Below, piece by piece: positions 44,329-54,310 of a DNA stretch of 64,000 nucleotides. Source of the DNA: Arthrobacter globiformis (GTDB taxonomy: Bacteria > Actinomycetota > Actinomycetes > Actinomycetales > Micrococcaceae); NCBI RefSeq assembly GCF_030817195.1, contig NZ_JAUSYZ010000001.1, positions 4,960,001-5,024,000 of the forward strand. Direction: 5' to 3'. A model generated the notes under the pieces. That model was not told where the DNA came from. It saw nothing but the letters and a program-made list of their open reading frames with translations, and made no database searches. A program made the translations under genes and the position numbers. The first letter of the stretch is position 1. The number at the start of each line of letters is the position of its first letter.

Positions 44329-44949
44329 TTACTGTGCCACCTTGGCGAGGGTTTCGCGTTCGGCGGCGATGGTGGTGTTGTCCCCGTGTCCGGTCCTGAC
44401 GGCCGTGTCCGCGGGGAGGGTGAGGAGCCGTTCGCGGATGGAGGCCAGGATGGTCGGGTAGTCGCTGTAGGACCGTCCGGTCGCGCCGGGTCCGCCATTG
44501 AACAGGGTGTCCCCGGTGAACACGGTGTTCTCACTCTCGAGGTGGAAGCAGGTGGACCCGGGTGAGTGGCCGGGGGTGTGGATCGCCTTCAGTACCGCAC
44601 CGGCGACTTCGAACTCGTCCCCGTCCGCGATGGCCTTGTCCGGGGTGGTGCCGGGGTAGACCTGTTCCCAGAGGACCTGGTCCTCCGGGTTCATGTAAAT
44701 AGGAGCGCCTACGGCCTGGGCGACCTCGCGGGCGGCGCCGATGTGGTCGTTGTGCGCGTGCGTGAGCAGGATCGCCTTCACCGTCCGGCCCCTCACCTGG
44801 TTGATGATCGCGGCGGCGTCGTGCGGGGAATCAATGATGACGCACTCCTGCCCGTCACCGACGATCCAGACGTTGTTATCCACATCCCAGGTCCCGCCGT
44901 CCAGGGAGAACGTGCCGGAGGTGACGAGGTTCTCGATCGTGACGCTCAT
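44329..44949 (-). CDS. MBL-fold metallo-hydrolase (glyoxalase II-like)
   Basis: 206 residues with the metallo-beta-lactamase zinc motif [11 protein letters not shown] (HxHxDH) at residues ~80-90, His in HTPGHSPGS and Asp in VFTGDTLF. Size and fold match hydroxyacyl-thiol hydrolases. Its ATG overlaps the stop of the mycothiol-dependent dehydrogenase gene (ATGA). In actinobacteria this pairing suggests hydrolysis of S-formylmycothiol to formate and mycothiol; this role is inferred from context. Confidence 0.9.
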   Translation of the reverse strand: MSVTIENLVTSGTFSLDGGTWDVDNNVWIVGDGQECVIIDSPHDAAAIINQVRGRTVKAILLTHAHNDHIGAAREVAQAVGAPIYMNPEDQVLWEQVYPGTTPDKAIADGDEFEVAGAVLKAIHTPGHSPGSTCFHLESENTVFTGDTLFNGGPGATGRSYSDYPTILASIRERLLTLPADTAVRTGHGDNTTIAAERETLAKVAQ

Positions 44950-46082
44950 ACGGATGCTCCCTGCGCCTGCGTGGCGGGCTGGTTCTTGGTGGCGGGCTGG
45001 ATTTCGACGACGGAGCGCAGGACCTTGCCCTCGTGCATCTTCTCGAAGGCCTCCTCGACCTGGTCGATGGTGATCCGTTCGGACACGAACGCGTCCAGGT
45101 CCAGGTTGCCCTGCCGGTAATGCGAGACCAGCATCGGGAAGTCCCGCGAGGGCAGGCAGTCCCCGTACCAGGAGGACTTCAACGACCCGCCCCGGCCAAA
45201 CACATCCAAAAGCGGCAACTCCAACACCATCTCCGGGGTCGGGACACCGACCAGGACCACGCGCCCGGCGAGGTCCCGGGCGTAGAACGCCTGCTTATAC
45301 GTTTCCGGCCGGCCGACCGCCTCGATCACCACATCGGCGCCGTTCCCGCCGGTCAGCGCCCGGATCGCCTCCACCGGGTCCGTGCTGCGGGAGTTCACCC
45401 CGTGCGTCGCGCCCAGCGACTTCGCCATCGCAATCTTGTTCTCGTCAATGTCCACCGCGATGATCGTCGTCGCCCCGGCCAGCTTCGCCCCGGCGATCGC
45501 GGCGATCCCCACCCCGCCGCAGCCGATCACCGCCACGGACTCGCCGCGCTTGACCTCACCGGTGTTAATCGCCGCACCGATCCCGGCCATCACCCCGCAC
45601 CCCAGCAAACCCACGGCGGCAGCATCGGCGTCCGGATCGACCTTGGTGCACTGCCCGGCAGCGACCAGGGTCTTCTCCGCGAACGCCCCAATGCCCAGCG
45701 CCGGGGACAGTTCGGTGCCGTCCTCCAGGGTCATCTTCTGGGTGGCGTTGGCGGTGTTGAAGCAGTACTGCGGCTGGCCCTTCGCGCACGCCCGGCACTG
45801 CCCGCACACCGCACGCCAGTTCAGGATCACCCGGTCACCAACGGCCACCTCCGTCACGCCCTCGCCCACCGCGGAGACCACACCGGTCGCCTCGTGACCC
45901 AGCAGATACGGGAACTCATCCCCGATCCCGCCCAGCTTGTAATGCAAATCCGTATGGCACACCCCGCACGTCAGCACATCCACCAACGCCTCCCCCGGCC
46001 CCGGATCCGGCACCAGAATCGTCTCCACCGACACCGGAACATCCTTCGCCCTGACAACAACTGCCTTCACTTTATGAACCAT
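44946..46082 (-). CDS. mscR: S-(hydroxymethyl)mycothiol dehydrogenase
   Basis: 378 residues of the zinc alcohol dehydrogenase class III-like group. Catalytic zinc ligands C39 (TCGVCHTD), H63-E64 (LLGHEATG) and the later Cys in [11 protein letters not shown]. The structural zinc loop is [15 protein letters not shown]. The NAD-binding motif is [14 protein letters not shown]. Sequence and length match the actinobacterial enzyme that oxidises the formaldehyde-mycothiol adduct and also reduces S-nitrosomycothiol. A short Gln/Pro/Ala tail contains a small internal repeat (QPAT twice). It is in an operon with the MBL hydrolase. Confidence 0.92.
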   Translation of the reverse strand: MVHKVKAVVVRAKDVPVSVETILVPDPGPGEALVDVLTCGVCHTDLHYKLGGIGDEFPYLLGHEATGVVSAVGEGVTEVAVGDRVILNWRAVCGQCRACAKGQPQYCFNTANATQKMTLEDGTELSPALGIGAFAEKTLVAAGQCTKVDPDADAAAVGLLGCGVMAGIGAAINTGEVKRGESVAVIGCGGVGIAAIAGAKLAGATTIIAVDIDENKIAMAKSLGATHGVNSRSTDPVEAIRALTGGNGADVVIEAVGRPETYKQAFYARDLAGRVVLVGVPTPEMVLELPLLDVFGRGGSLKSSWYGDCLPSRDFPMLVSHYRQGNLDLDAFVSERITIDQVEEAFEKMHEGKVLRSVVEIQPATKNQPATQAQGASV

Positions 46083-46140
46083 GAAATCGCGTTCCTTTCC
46101 TGAGCCGGGGGGCCCTTTGGCTACGGCACCTCAGCCAAAT

Positions 46141-47781
46141 CTAACCGACTTGCTGCGGTTCGAGATCCCCGTCCCGAGGACCGGACAGTCCGCTTGCGTT
46201 GTTGCTGGTGTCGGGGCGGGTGTGCGGCTCCTGCGCGGGCACCGGGGATGGGGCGGCGTGCACTGTGGCATGCTCTGCGAGAATGCCCGTCTGGTGCCTG
46301 ATCTTCAGGCGGTAGAGCAGCGCCCCGCCGCCGGTGACGGCTGCGACGAAGAGGACCCCGCCCCACTGCAGGTACCACTCGAACGGCGGCACCGAGTTGT
46401 AGATTTCGGGGCGCGGCCAGATCAGGTTCAGGGTCATGGCGCCGCCCCACAGAACCGCGAGAATGTTCACGGGCAGCCCCCATTTACCCATGCTGAAGCC
46501 GGACTCCGAATGGTCGCCGGCGCCCGGCCACTTCTTCAGGAAGCGCTTGCGCAGCATGGGGACCGTCACCAGCAGGTAGGACAGGTAAATCAGGACGATG
46601 CTGATGCTGGAAAGAATCGTGAAAATCGCGGGCTGCATGACGTTGACCAGCAGCGGGATGACGGCAATGACGCCGATCACGATGGCCGCAATGGTGGGGG
46701 TCTTGCGGACCGGGTCCACCTTGCTGAGCTGGCGGCTGAACGGCAGGTTGTTGTCCCGCGCCATGGCGAACATCATGCGGATGGCGGCGGCGTGCACGGC
46801 CAGCGTGCAGACCACGACGGCCACCACGATGCACACGAGGAAGGCCTTGCCGAAAGGTCCCCCCAGGACGGAGAGCACAATGTGCTGCAGGCCGCCGTCG
46901 GCCGCGCCGATCTTGGGGTCGGTGAGGTCCGGAGCGGCCAGGATGCCGAAGAGCAGGATGAGCCCGCCCAGCAGGAAGGACGCGGTGACGGCGCGCAGGA
47001 TGGCCTTGGGGGCGGTGCGCTTCGGGTCCTTGGTTTCCTCGCCGAGGGAGCTGGCGGTATCGAAGCCGTACATGACGTAGCCCGACGCCATCGCGCCGAT
47101 GAGGAACACCCCAAAGAAGCCGAGGTCATGGCCTTCGCCGAACCCGGCGGTGTCGAAGAAGACCTCTGGTCCGCGCACCACGTGCCAGCCCAGCGCGAGG
47201 ATGAGCAGCACGGCCGCGACCAGCTCAACGAACACGCCGATGCTGTTGATCCGGGTCATGAGCTTTACACCGAACGCGTTGATGAGTGTGGAGATGGTGA
47301 TCATGATGGTGGCGAGCAGAACCCCGTTAAGGGCAAAGTCGTAGGTGCCGGTGCCGTCGCCGACGATCTGGAATCCGGACCAGAGCTGCGGCAGGGTGAT
47401 CTGCAGGGCAAGAGCCACGGATCCCAGCGCCATGATGGAAGACAGCAGCAGCAGCCAGCCGGCAAGCCAGGCCGAGGTGCCGGAGGCGAGACGCTTGGCC
47501 CAGTTGTAGACCGAGCCTGCCACGGGATACCGGCCTGCCAGTTCGGCAAAGCACAGCGCTACCATCAGCTGGCCGACGAAAACGATGGGCCAGGACCACG
47601 CGTACGCCGGGCCGGCCATGGAGAAACCAAAGTAGAACAGTTGAAATACACCGGTGAGGATGGAGATGTAGCTGACGCCTGCGGCGAAGCTGGCGAACTT
47701 GCCGATGCTCCGGTCCAGGGTCTGGGCATAGCCGAACTCGTCCATGCCGCTTGAATCAGTACTCTTGCTGGGTTCCAACAT
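46141..47781 (-). CDS. APC family amino acid/amine permease
   Basis: 546 residues from the ATG at 47781 (GGAG 6 bases upstream); an in-frame open region upstream is not protein-like. About 12 membrane helices. Family motifs are FGYAQTLDRSIGKFASFAAG at the start, ELAGRYPVAGSVYNWAKRL, and GFDTASSLGEETKDPKRTAP. This fits the amino acid/GABA/choline permease branch. It lies between the choline oxidation genes and the formaldehyde genes on the same strand, so choline, betaine or a related amine is the likely substrate. The C-terminal tail is hydrophilic. Confidence 0.9.
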   Translation of the reverse strand: MLEPSKSTDSSGMDEFGYAQTLDRSIGKFASFAAGVSYISILTGVFQLFYFGFSMAGPAYAWSWPIVFVGQLMVALCFAELAGRYPVAGSVYNWAKRLASGTSAWLAGWLLLLSSIMALGSVALALQITLPQLWSGFQIVGDGTGTYDFALNGVLLATIMITISTLINAFGVKLMTRINSIGVFVELVAAVLLILALGWHVVRGPEVFFDTAGFGEGHDLGFFGVFLIGAMASGYVMYGFDTASSLGEETKDPKRTAPKAILRAVTASFLLGGLILLFGILAAPDLTDPKIGAADGGLQHIVLSVLGGPFGKAFLVCIVVAVVVCTLAVHAAAIRMMFAMARDNNLPFSRQLSKVDPVRKTPTIAAIVIGVIAVIPLLVNVMQPAIFTILSSISIVLIYLSYLLVTVPMLRKRFLKKWPGAGDHSESGFSMGKWGLPVNILAVLWGGAMTLNLIWPRPEIYNSVPPFEWYLQWGGVLFVAAVTGGGALLYRLKIRHQTGILAEHATVHAAPSPVPAQEPHTRPDTSNNASGLSGPRDGDLEPQQVG

Positions 47782-47883
47782 CTGAACTCCTAAGTCAGAA
47801 AAGCACGATGGTGATGACCCGCGGCCGCCTTTGGACGCGGGTAACACTACACGCAGTTGATACTGCGTGCAGGTGAAACCGAG

Positions 47884-47912
47884 GGCCGGGCACCGCGCTG
47901 CAGCGCCCGGCC
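47884..47912 (-). terminator. GC hairpin after the aldehyde dehydrogenase gene
   Basis: GGCCGGGC (47884-47891) pairs with GCCCGGCC (47905-47912) about 20 bp past the stop. There is no T-run. It may separate the betaine oxidation genes from the permease gene. Confidence 0.4.
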
Positions 47913-47932
47913 GTCTCCCCCAATGCTGATGC

Positions 47933-49480
47933 CTAGCCGGCCGCGCCGGCCCCCGTTTCCCCGGAGGTTTCCCCGGGAGCTGAGCCGAACCACCCGCTCG
48001 GGGCGGGGGCGATGTTCTGCCAGATGTGCTTGGCCTCGCGGTACTCGGCCAGGCCGGCCTGGCCGAGCTCACGGCCGATCCCGGACTTCCCGAAACCGCC
48101 CCATTCCGCCTGGGGGACGTACGGGTGGTAGTCGTTGATCCACACCGTTCCGTGCCGGAGGGCGCCCGCGACGCGCTGAGCCTTCGACGCGTCCGAGGTC
48201 CACACCGCGCCGGCCAGGCCGTACTCGGTGTCGTTCGCGATCGCGACGGCCTCGGCCTCGGTCCGGAACGTCTCCACGGTCAGCACCGGGCCGAACGATT
48301 CCTCCCGCAACACGCTCATCCCCGGGCGGCAGTTGCCGAGCACGGTGGGCGGGTAGAAGAAGCCGTCCGCGAGCGGCCCGTCGTCGGGAATGTAGCCGCC
48401 GCACAACAGCTCTGCGCCTTCCGCGATCCCGGCCTGGACGTAGGCGTGGACCTGATCGCGGTGCCTGGCGGAGATGAGCGGCCCGGTCTCGGCGTCGGCG
48501 TCGAACGGTCCGCCCATCCGGATCTTCTTCGCCCGCTGGACCACCTCGGCCACGAAGCGCTCGGCGATCGTCTCCTCGACGACGAGCCGTGCCCCTGCCG
48601 AGCAGACTTGGCCGGAGTGCAGGAAGACCGCGGTCAGGGCGTTGTCGACGGCGGCGTCCCAGTCAGCGTCCGCGAAGACGACGTTGGGGTTCTTCCCGCC
48701 GAGTTCGAAGGCGACGCGCTTCACGGTTTCGGCGGCGGCGGCCATGATCGTTTGCCCCGTGGCCAGGCTCCCAGTCAGGGATACGAGGTCGACGCGCGGA
48801 TCGGAGCTGAGGGGGCCGCCCACCTTGGACCCGGATCCCGTGACCAGGTTCGCGACGCCGGCCGGAACGCCGGCCTCCGCGAGGGTCTCCATGAGCAGGA
48901 TCGAGGTCGACGGCGTGAGCTCGCTGGGCTTGAGCACGAATGAGTTCCCCGCAACGAGTGCCGGCGCCACCTTCCACGCCGCCTGGAGGAGCGGGTAGTT
49001 CCACGGCGCAATGAGCGCGCAGACCCCGAGCGGCTCGTACACCACGCGGCTGATCGCGTCCGCCCGGCCGGTGTCGATGACGCGGCCGGCGTCGAGCCCG
49101 GCCACCTTGCCGTAGTACCGGAAGCACGCGGCGATATCGTCCATGTCGTACTCCGCCTCCACGAGCCGCTTGCCCGTGTCGAGCGCCTCGGCCCGCGCAT
49201 AGGCGGCCTTGTCCCGCTCAAGGAGGTCTGCGACGCGGAGCATGACCGCGCCGCGCTCGATGTCTGTGAGCCGGCGCCATGGGCCGTCGTCGAACGCGGC
49301 CCGGGCACTGGCGATGGCCCGCTCTGCGTCTTCCACCGTGGAGGAGGCCACGACAGCCACCTCGCGCCCGTCCGCCGGGCAGCGCACGGTGGTGGTCCCG
49401 CCGTCGGACGCCTCCTGCCAGGCACCGTCGATGTACAGGCCGCGGGCGAGGTCCAGCTGGGTGTCGATCGTCACGCTCAT
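47933..49480 (-). CDS. betB: Aldehyde dehydrogenase, probable betaine aldehyde dehydrogenase
   Basis: 515 residues. The catalytic pair is clear: E259 (VAFELGGKNP) and nucleophile C293 (SGQVCSAGARLV). NAD-binding features include APWNYPLLQ and the SLTGSLATG loop. The C-terminus has QAEWGGFGKSGIGRELG, common in betaine aldehyde dehydrogenases. It lies 4 bp after the choline dehydrogenase gene, so the two would convert choline to betaine aldehyde and then glycine betaine. Family alone does not exclude other aldehydes; the context supports BetB. Confidence 0.88.
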   Translation of the reverse strand: MSVTIDTQLDLARGLYIDGAWQEASDGGTTTVRCPADGREVAVVASSTVEDAERAIASARAAFDDGPWRRLTDIERGAVMLRVADLLERDKAAYARAEALDTGKRLVEAEYDMDDIAACFRYYGKVAGLDAGRVIDTGRADAISRVVYEPLGVCALIAPWNYPLLQAAWKVAPALVAGNSFVLKPSELTPSTSILLMETLAEAGVPAGVANLVTGSGSKVGGPLSSDPRVDLVSLTGSLATGQTIMAAAAETVKRVAFELGGKNPNVVFADADWDAAVDNALTAVFLHSGQVCSAGARLVVEETIAERFVAEVVQRAKKIRMGGPFDADAETGPLISARHRDQVHAYVQAGIAEGAELLCGGYIPDDGPLADGFFYPPTVLGNCRPGMSVLREESFGPVLTVETFRTEAEAVAIANDTEYGLAGAVWTSDASKAQRVAGALRHGTVWINDYHPYVPQAEWGGFGKSGIGRELGQAGLAEYREAKHIWQNIAPAPSGWFGSAPGETSGETGAGAAG

Positions 49481-49484
49481 CCCC

Positions 49485-51203
49485 TTAACCCTTCGCCGCC
49501 ACGGCAGCGGCTGCCGCCGGCACGGATCCGCCGCGTTCCAGCGGGCTCACGCCGTGCCGGTAGAACTCGGCGTGCTGGGGTGCGAGCGGCGCCTTGCCGG
49601 CGATCAGGTCGGCAGCCTTTTCGGCGAGCATCATCACCGGGGCGTAGATGTTGCCGTTGGTGACGTAGGGCATGGCCGAGGCGTCCACCACGCGGAGGCC
49701 GCGGGTGCCGTGCACGGTCATGTCCAGCGGGTTCACCACGGCCATGGGATCGGAGTCCGGGCCCATCTTCGCGGTGCAGGACGGGTGCAGCGCCGTTTCG
49801 GCGTCGCGGGCAACCCAGTCAAGGATCTCCGCGTCGGTCTGCACGCTCCGGCCGGGGGACAGCTCGCCGCCGTTGAAGGGTCCCATGGCGGACTGGCCCA
49901 GGATGTCACGGGCAACATGGATCGCCTCGACCCATTCCCGGCGGTCCTGGTCGGTGGAGAGGTAGTTGAACAGCATCGACGGGTGCACCGTGGGATCTGT
50001 GGATTTGATCTTCAGGCTGCCGCGGGCGTCGGAGTACATGGGGCCGATGTGCACCTGGTAGCCATGTTTGGCGTCCGCCTTTTGGCCGTCATAGCGGACG
50101 GCAACCGGGAGGAAGTGGAACATGAGGTTGGGGTACGCCACGTCCTCGTTGGAGCGGACGAAGCCGCCGCCCTCGAAGTGGTTGGTGGCGGCCGGCCCCT
50201 TCCGTCCCAGCATCCACTGCAGCCCGATCAGCGGGTAGCGCCACAGGTCCAGGGCGGGCTGCATGGAGACCGGCTGGGTGCAGGCGTGCTGGATGTAGAC
50301 CTCGAGGTGGTCCTGGAGGTTTTCGCCGACGCCGGGCAGGTTCACCACGGAGTTGATGCCCAGTGAGTTCAGGTGGGCTGCGTTGCCCACGCCGGAGAGC
50401 TGCAGCAGCTGCGGGGTGTTAATGGCGCCGCCGGCCAGGATCACTTCGCCCGCGGTCACCTGGTGGGTCTTGCCGTTGCGGCGGTAGGTGACACCGGTGG
50501 CCACGTTGCCCTTGAAGTTGACCTTGGTGACGAGCGCACGGGTCAGGACGGTCAGGTTCTTCCGGCCGAATTCAGGCCGCAGGTAGGCACGGGAAGCGGA
50601 GAGCCGCTGGCCCTTGTGGACGTTGCGGTCGAACGCCGCGAAGCCCTCCTGGCGGTAGCCGTTGACGTCGTCGGTCAGGGGGTAGCCCGCTTCCTGGGCG
50701 GCGGCGAAGAACGCCTGGAACAGTGGATTGGTGGCGGGGCCGCGCTCCAGCACCAGCGGGCCGGAGTGTCCGCGCAGTTCATCGTCGGGGTCGGCGGCCA
50801 GCGCGTTTTCCATCCGGTTGAAGTACGGGAGGCAGTGTGCGAAGTCCCACGTTTCCATGCCGGCGTCGGCGCCCCAGCGCTCGTAGTCGAGAGGGTTTCC
50901 GCGCTGGAAGATCATGCCGTTGATGGAGCTCGAGCCGCCCAGGACCTTGCCGCGGGCGTGTGCCACGCGCCGGCCGCCCATGTGGGGCTCGGGATCGGAC
51001 TCGTAACGCCAGTCGTAGAACGGGTTGCCGCTGGGGAAAGTCAGCGCGGCGGGCATCTGGATGAAAAGGTCCCAGGGGTAGTCGCTCCGGCCGGCTTCAA
51101 GAACCAGGACGCTGCTCTGGCCTCCGTCGCTCAGGCGGTTGGCGAGCACGGAACCCGCGCTTCCGCCGCCGACGATGACGTAGTCGTAATTGCTCTGTGT
51201 CAT
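49485..51203 (-). CDS. betA: GMC oxidoreductase, probable choline dehydrogenase
   Basis: 572 residues. FAD motif [54 protein letters not shown], and the active-site [11 protein letters not shown] with the catalytic His, all typical of choline dehydrogenases. The C-terminus keeps the usual [25 protein letters not shown]. It lies 377 bp downstream of the BetI-like gene on the same strand, with two TTGAAC-type palindromes in between, and directly before betB. Confidence 0.9.
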   Translation of the reverse strand: MTQSNYDYVIVGGGSAGSVLANRLSDGGQSSVLVLEAGRSDYPWDLFIQMPAALTFPSGNPFYDWRYESDPEPHMGGRRVAHARGKVLGGSSSINGMIFQRGNPLDYERWGADAGMETWDFAHCLPYFNRMENALAADPDDELRGHSGPLVLERGPATNPLFQAFFAAAQEAGYPLTDDVNGYRQEGFAAFDRNVHKGQRLSASRAYLRPEFGRKNLTVLTRALVTKVNFKGNVATGVTYRRNGKTHQVTAGEVILAGGAINTPQLLQLSGVGNAAHLNSLGINSVVNLPGVGENLQDHLEVYIQHACTQPVSMQPALDLWRYPLIGLQWMLGRKGPAATNHFEGGGFVRSNEDVAYPNLMFHFLPVAVRYDGQKADAKHGYQVHIGPMYSDARGSLKIKSTDPTVHPSMLFNYLSTDQDRREWVEAIHVARDILGQSAMGPFNGGELSPGRSVQTDAEILDWVARDAETALHPSCTAKMGPDSDPMAVVNPLDMTVHGTRGLRVVDASAMPYVTNGNIYAPVMMLAEKAADLIAGKAPLAPQHAEFYRHGVSPLERGGSVPAAAAAVAAKG

Positions 51204-51580
51204 GCAAAATCTCCTTTTACCTGGTGCAGATCAACCGCCGGGGGCGGGTTGTCCTTAATCCGGAAGCTGGCGATACCGCGAAGCCCCGGAAACGTAATTG
51301 GGTGGTCCTTACCCCGGCGTGGGGGTTGACGGGATGGACTGGGAGTTGCGGCGAGTGGAGTTTTTCCTCGCCCCGAAACCGAAAGCCGCCGATCCGGAAG
51401 TCGCGCATGAAACGCCTTTATTTCCGCGGGACCCCGTTTGTGTGGTGTAGGTCATACACATGCAGAGTAGTCCACCTTGAACAAGTGTTCAAGGTTAAAA
51501 CTGAACCGATGTTCAAGATTTTTTGGGCGCGCTTTGCCGAAGGGCCGGGTTGTGCTTGTTTTGGCTGGGGCTTTTCTCAG
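51204..51580. other. Regulatory gap upstream of the choline dehydrogenase gene
   Basis: 377 bp without a gene. It contains the betA promoter region and two palindromic operators at 51475-51517. Short open frames on either strand have no family features or ribosome binding site. There is an AT-rich patch (GATTTTTTGGG near 51518) close to the operators. Confidence 0.5.
51475..51517. promoter_or_regulatory. Two TTGAAC-type palindromes, probable BetI operators
   Basis: Site 1 (51475-51494) is the perfect palindrome CCTTGAACAAGTGTTCAAGG. Site 2 (51501-51517) is imperfect, with core TGAAC-CGAT-GTTCA. Centres are 24 bp apart. BetI-type repressors are known to bind TTGAAC/GTTCAA palindromes upstream of bet genes, so these are likely sites for the adjacent TetR-family protein. 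Confidence 0.75.
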
Positions 51581-52165
51581 CTATGCGGCGAAGGCGATCT
51601 GCTCCGTGCGGGCGATGCTCCTGCGGATGGATGCCTCATCTACGCCAAGGAGCGCCGTTAGCCACATCCCGTTTTGAACGACGACGATGTCAGCGGCCCG
51701 CTCCCTGCATTGATCGCCGGAAAGCTCGGGCCTGGCGTTGCCTATTAGCGCCGCGAGCCCGTCGAGATACCGCTCAAACGCAGCCGCATTTATCAGTGCA
51801 AAGTCCTCATGGGCTTGCGCGAGCGCCCAAAGGTGGAGGCGAAGGGACAGGTGTTGGGTGGTCAGCAATTCCGGGTCCGCAACGCGACGGAGGGCTTTCT
51901 GGAGCTGTTCGTCCGGCGCCGATGCCGGGTCGGGCGCCACGAGCTTAAGATCGCGTTCGTCAATCCGGTGCAAGGCCGCGCGGATCAGGCTCGACTTGTC
52001 TTCGTAGTAGTAATTGACGAGCCCCAGTGCGACCCCGGCCTCGCGGGCCACAGCACGCATGTTAACGCCTGAGATGCCGTGGCGTGACAGCAGGCCCAGC
52101 GCGGCTTCGAGAATGCGTTCCTGCCTGTCAACCTGTTCGCCGGAGTTCACGGTGCTTGTATCCAC
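51581..52165 (-). CDS. betI: TetR family regulator, BetI-like
   Basis: About 194 residues from the GTG at 52165; the start is uncertain, as no good binding site is seen and a GTG at 52150 is also possible. HTH region GISGVNMRAVAREAGVALG then LVNYYYEDKSSLIRAAL. The C-terminal part matches the BetI-type/TetR_C_6 ligand domain. Together with betA and betB and the palindromic operators upstream of betA, it is the likely choline-responsive repressor. The symbol is given by analogy. Confidence 0.8.
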   Translation of the reverse strand: MDTSTVNSGEQVDRQERILEAALGLLSRHGISGVNMRAVAREAGVALGLVNYYYEDKSSLIRAALHRIDERDLKLVAPDPASAPDEQLQKALRRVADPELLTTQHLSLRLHLWALAQAHEDFALINAAAFERYLDGLAALIGNARPELSGDQCRERAADIVVVQNGMWLTALLGVDEASIRRSIARTEQIAFAA

Positions 52166-52229
52166 TTGGCCAGAATATGGCGAAACCCGTGATGGTGCAT
52201 CTGCTGTCCGGGCGATGGCCGAAGTCCGG

Positions 52230-53630
52230 TCAGGGGCGCGGGGCGGCCCTGAATGTGACGCGGGCGTCCAGGCCCGGGGCGCCGGGCCTGGCTTCGAGGG
52301 ACGCCAGCGCGCCGCTGGCCTCGGCGAGCTGCTGGACGATGGCCAGGCCCAGGCCGCTGCCGTCGGACGTCGACTGGCCGCGCCAAAAGCGGTTGAAGGC
52401 CCGGTGCCGGTCCTCCTCGGAAAGCCCGGGACCCTCATCGAGCACGTGAAGCTCGTAAGTGCCAGAGGCGCCGTCCGGGCGGACCACGAGGCAGATCTCT
52501 GAGTCCGGCGGCGCCACGGCCAGGGCGTTGTCGATGAGGTTGTCGATGATCTGTTCCGCCGCGCCGGGCATGGCCACTACCCTCGCCTCCGGAACCGCGT
52601 CCAGCACCGTCCGCACTCCGCTTTCCTCGGCCAGCGCCTCCCACTGCTCCACGCGGTTCCGGGCGATCTCGCTGAGGTCCACGTCCTCCCGGTCAACGTG
52701 GCGGCTGTCCGCCCGGCTCAGGAGGAGCAGGCCGTCAATGATGCGCTGCAGCCGGTACGTCTCCTCCAGCGAGTCGGCCACCATGACGCGCGCGCCGTCG
52801 GGATCGTTGCCGACGGCGTCCACCGCGTTCTCCAGCCGCAGCCGCAGTCCCGTCAGCGGGGTGCGCAGCTGGTGGGACGCGTCGCTGGCAAATCCGCGCT
52901 GCTGCTGCAGCAGGTGCTCCAGCCGGTCCGCCATCTGGTTGAAGGACCGGGCCAGGGTGCGCAGCTCCGGCGGGCCCTGCTCCTCCTCGGTGCGGGTGGC
53001 GAGGTTGCCTTCCGCGAGCAGTTCGGTGGCCTTCTGCAGCCGCTTAATCCGCCCGGTCACGGCGCCGGCCATCAGGTAGGCCAGCAGGCCGGCAAGCAGC
53101 ACGGTGGTGCCCGCTACCGCCCACATCACCCTCAGCTGGCCGGACACGCGGTCGTCCACCACCGATGCCGGGTACGTCAGGCGCACGGCACCGGTGATGT
53201 TCTCGCCGCTGAGAACGGGAACCGTGACGTACACCAGGTCGAACCCCAGGGTGTCCGAGTGCCGCTGGCCGGAGGTGATCTGGCCGGCGAGCGCGGCGGA
53301 AATTTCGGGGCGCGAAAGGTAAGAGGCCCCGGTAGCCGACTGGTCGTCGTCGGACGTTGCCACCGCGGTCCCGGCGCGGTTCACCACCACCACTCGGGCC
53401 CCGCTGGCGCGGCCGTAATCGCGGACGGCCGTGGCCACCGTCCCCGGTGCGGGACCTCCCGTCTCAAGCAACTGCCGTGCCCGGCCGCTGAGCAGGAAGG
53501 CATCGCGTTCGAGCGAGGTGGCCAGGCGGTCCCGTTCCACCCGGACGAGGTAGCTGCCCAGCGGAATGTCCTGCACCAGCACCACCAGGAGCGTGATGGC
53601 CATGAACGCTCCAATCAGCCGCCACCTCAC
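52230..53630 (-). CDS. Two-component sensor histidine kinase
   Basis: 466 residues. The GTG at 53630 overlaps the stop of the response regulator (GTGA). Two membrane helices (around residues 5-25 and 165-190) flank an extracytoplasmic sensor of ~140 residues. Then a HAMP domain, a H-box with phospho-acceptor His in DASHQLRTPLTGL, N-box IIDNLIDNALA and G-boxes DEGPGLSEED and GSGLGLAIVQQL. It pairs with the OmpR-type regulator next to it. The signal is unknown. Confidence 0.93.
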   Translation of the reverse strand: MRWRLIGAFMAITLLVVLVQDIPLGSYLVRVERDRLATSLERDAFLLSGRARQLLETGGPAPGTVATAVRDYGRASGARVVVVNRAGTAVATSDDDQSATGASYLSRPEISAALAGQITSGQRHSDTLGFDLVYVTVPVLSGENITGAVRLTYPASVVDDRVSGQLRVMWAVAGTTVLLAGLLAYLMAGAVTGRIKRLQKATELLAEGNLATRTEEEQGPPELRTLARSFNQMADRLEHLLQQQRGFASDASHQLRTPLTGLRLRLENAVDAVGNDPDGARVMVADSLEETYRLQRIIDGLLLLSRADSRHVDREDVDLSEIARNRVEQWEALAEESGVRTVLDAVPEARVVAMPGAAEQIIDNLIDNALAVAPPDSEICLVVRPDGASGTYELHVLDEGPGLSEEDRHRAFNRFWRGQSTSDGSGLGLAIVQQLAEASGALASLEARPGAPGLDARVTFRAAPRP

Positions 53631-54310
53631 CCGGGCACGTCCAGCCTGAATCCGACGCCGCGCACCGCCTCGATCCAGCGGGGGTCGCCGAGCTTCTTCC
53701 GGATTGCGGCCACATGCGCATCCAGCGTCTTGGTGGTTCCGTACCAGGTGCCGTCCCATACTGCGCGCAGAATGTCGCTGCGCTGGCACACGGCGCCGGG
53801 GTCCTCGGCCAGGTAATAGAGGAGCTCGAACTCCTTGGCGGTGAGGTGGATTTCAGCGCCGCCTATCAGGACCCTGCGTGAGCGCTGGTCGATGCTCAGC
53901 GTACCGATCACCCGGGCGCCGTCGGCCGGCGGAGCGGTTCCGGACTGCGGGTCGGCTGTGCGGCGGGCCACGGCCCGGACCCGTGCGATGAGTTCCCGCA
54001 TTCCGAACGGCTTCACCAGGTAGTCGTCTGCCCCCAGCTCCAGGGCCAGCACCCGGTCGATCTCCTCGTCGCGGGCACTGACAACGATGATCGGCGTCAT
54101 GGTCAGGGACCGGATGGACCGGCAGACGTCCGTGCCGTCCATGTCCGGCAGCCCCAAATCAAGGAGCACGAAGTCAGGGCTGGAGGAGCGGACCGCGGCG
54201 AGCGCCCCTGCCCCGTCTGCGACGTGCCGGGCCTGGAAGCCGGCCCTGGTCAGACCCTCCAGCACGCCGGCGGCCACCGATTCGTCGTCTTCAACCACCA
54301 GGATCTGCAT
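53627..54310 (-). CDS. OmpR/PhoB family response regulator
   Basis: 227 residues. Receiver domain with acidic pocket EDD (residues 7-9), phospho-acceptor Asp in LLDLGLPDMDG and the Lys in YLVKPFG. The C-terminal winged helix has LTAKEFELLYYLAEDPG and WYGTTKTLDAHVAAIRKKLG. It is first in the two-gene operon with the histidine kinase. The gap upstream contains 20-bp and 32-bp repeats. Confidence 0.95.
   Translation of the reverse strand: MQILVVEDDESVAAGVLEGLTRAGFQARHVADGAGALAAVRSSSPDFVLLDLGLPDMDGTDVCRSIRSLTMTPIIVVSARDEEIDRVLALELGADDYLVKPFGMRELIARVRAVARRTADPQSGTAPPADGARVIGTLSIDQRSRRVLIGGAEIHLTAKEFELLYYLAEDPGAVCQRSDILRAVWDGTWYGTTKTLDAHVAAIRKKLGDPRWIEAVRGVGFRLDVPG

Noticed and set aside
41931..44399. 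Long open frame antisense to the formate dehydrogenase gene (822 codons)
   Set aside because: It mirrors codon structure of the real gene on the other strand, common in high-GC DNA, and the predicted protein is Arg/His/Gly/Val-biased with no family features.
46081..47754. Open frame antisense to the APC permease (557 codons)
   Set aside because: Charged, low-complexity, no motif, and it lies entirely over the conserved permease gene.
47782..48072. N-terminal extension of the APC permease to 48072
   Set aside because: The added segment is low-complexity and overlaps the aldehyde dehydrogenase gene; GGAG precedes the ATG at 47781.
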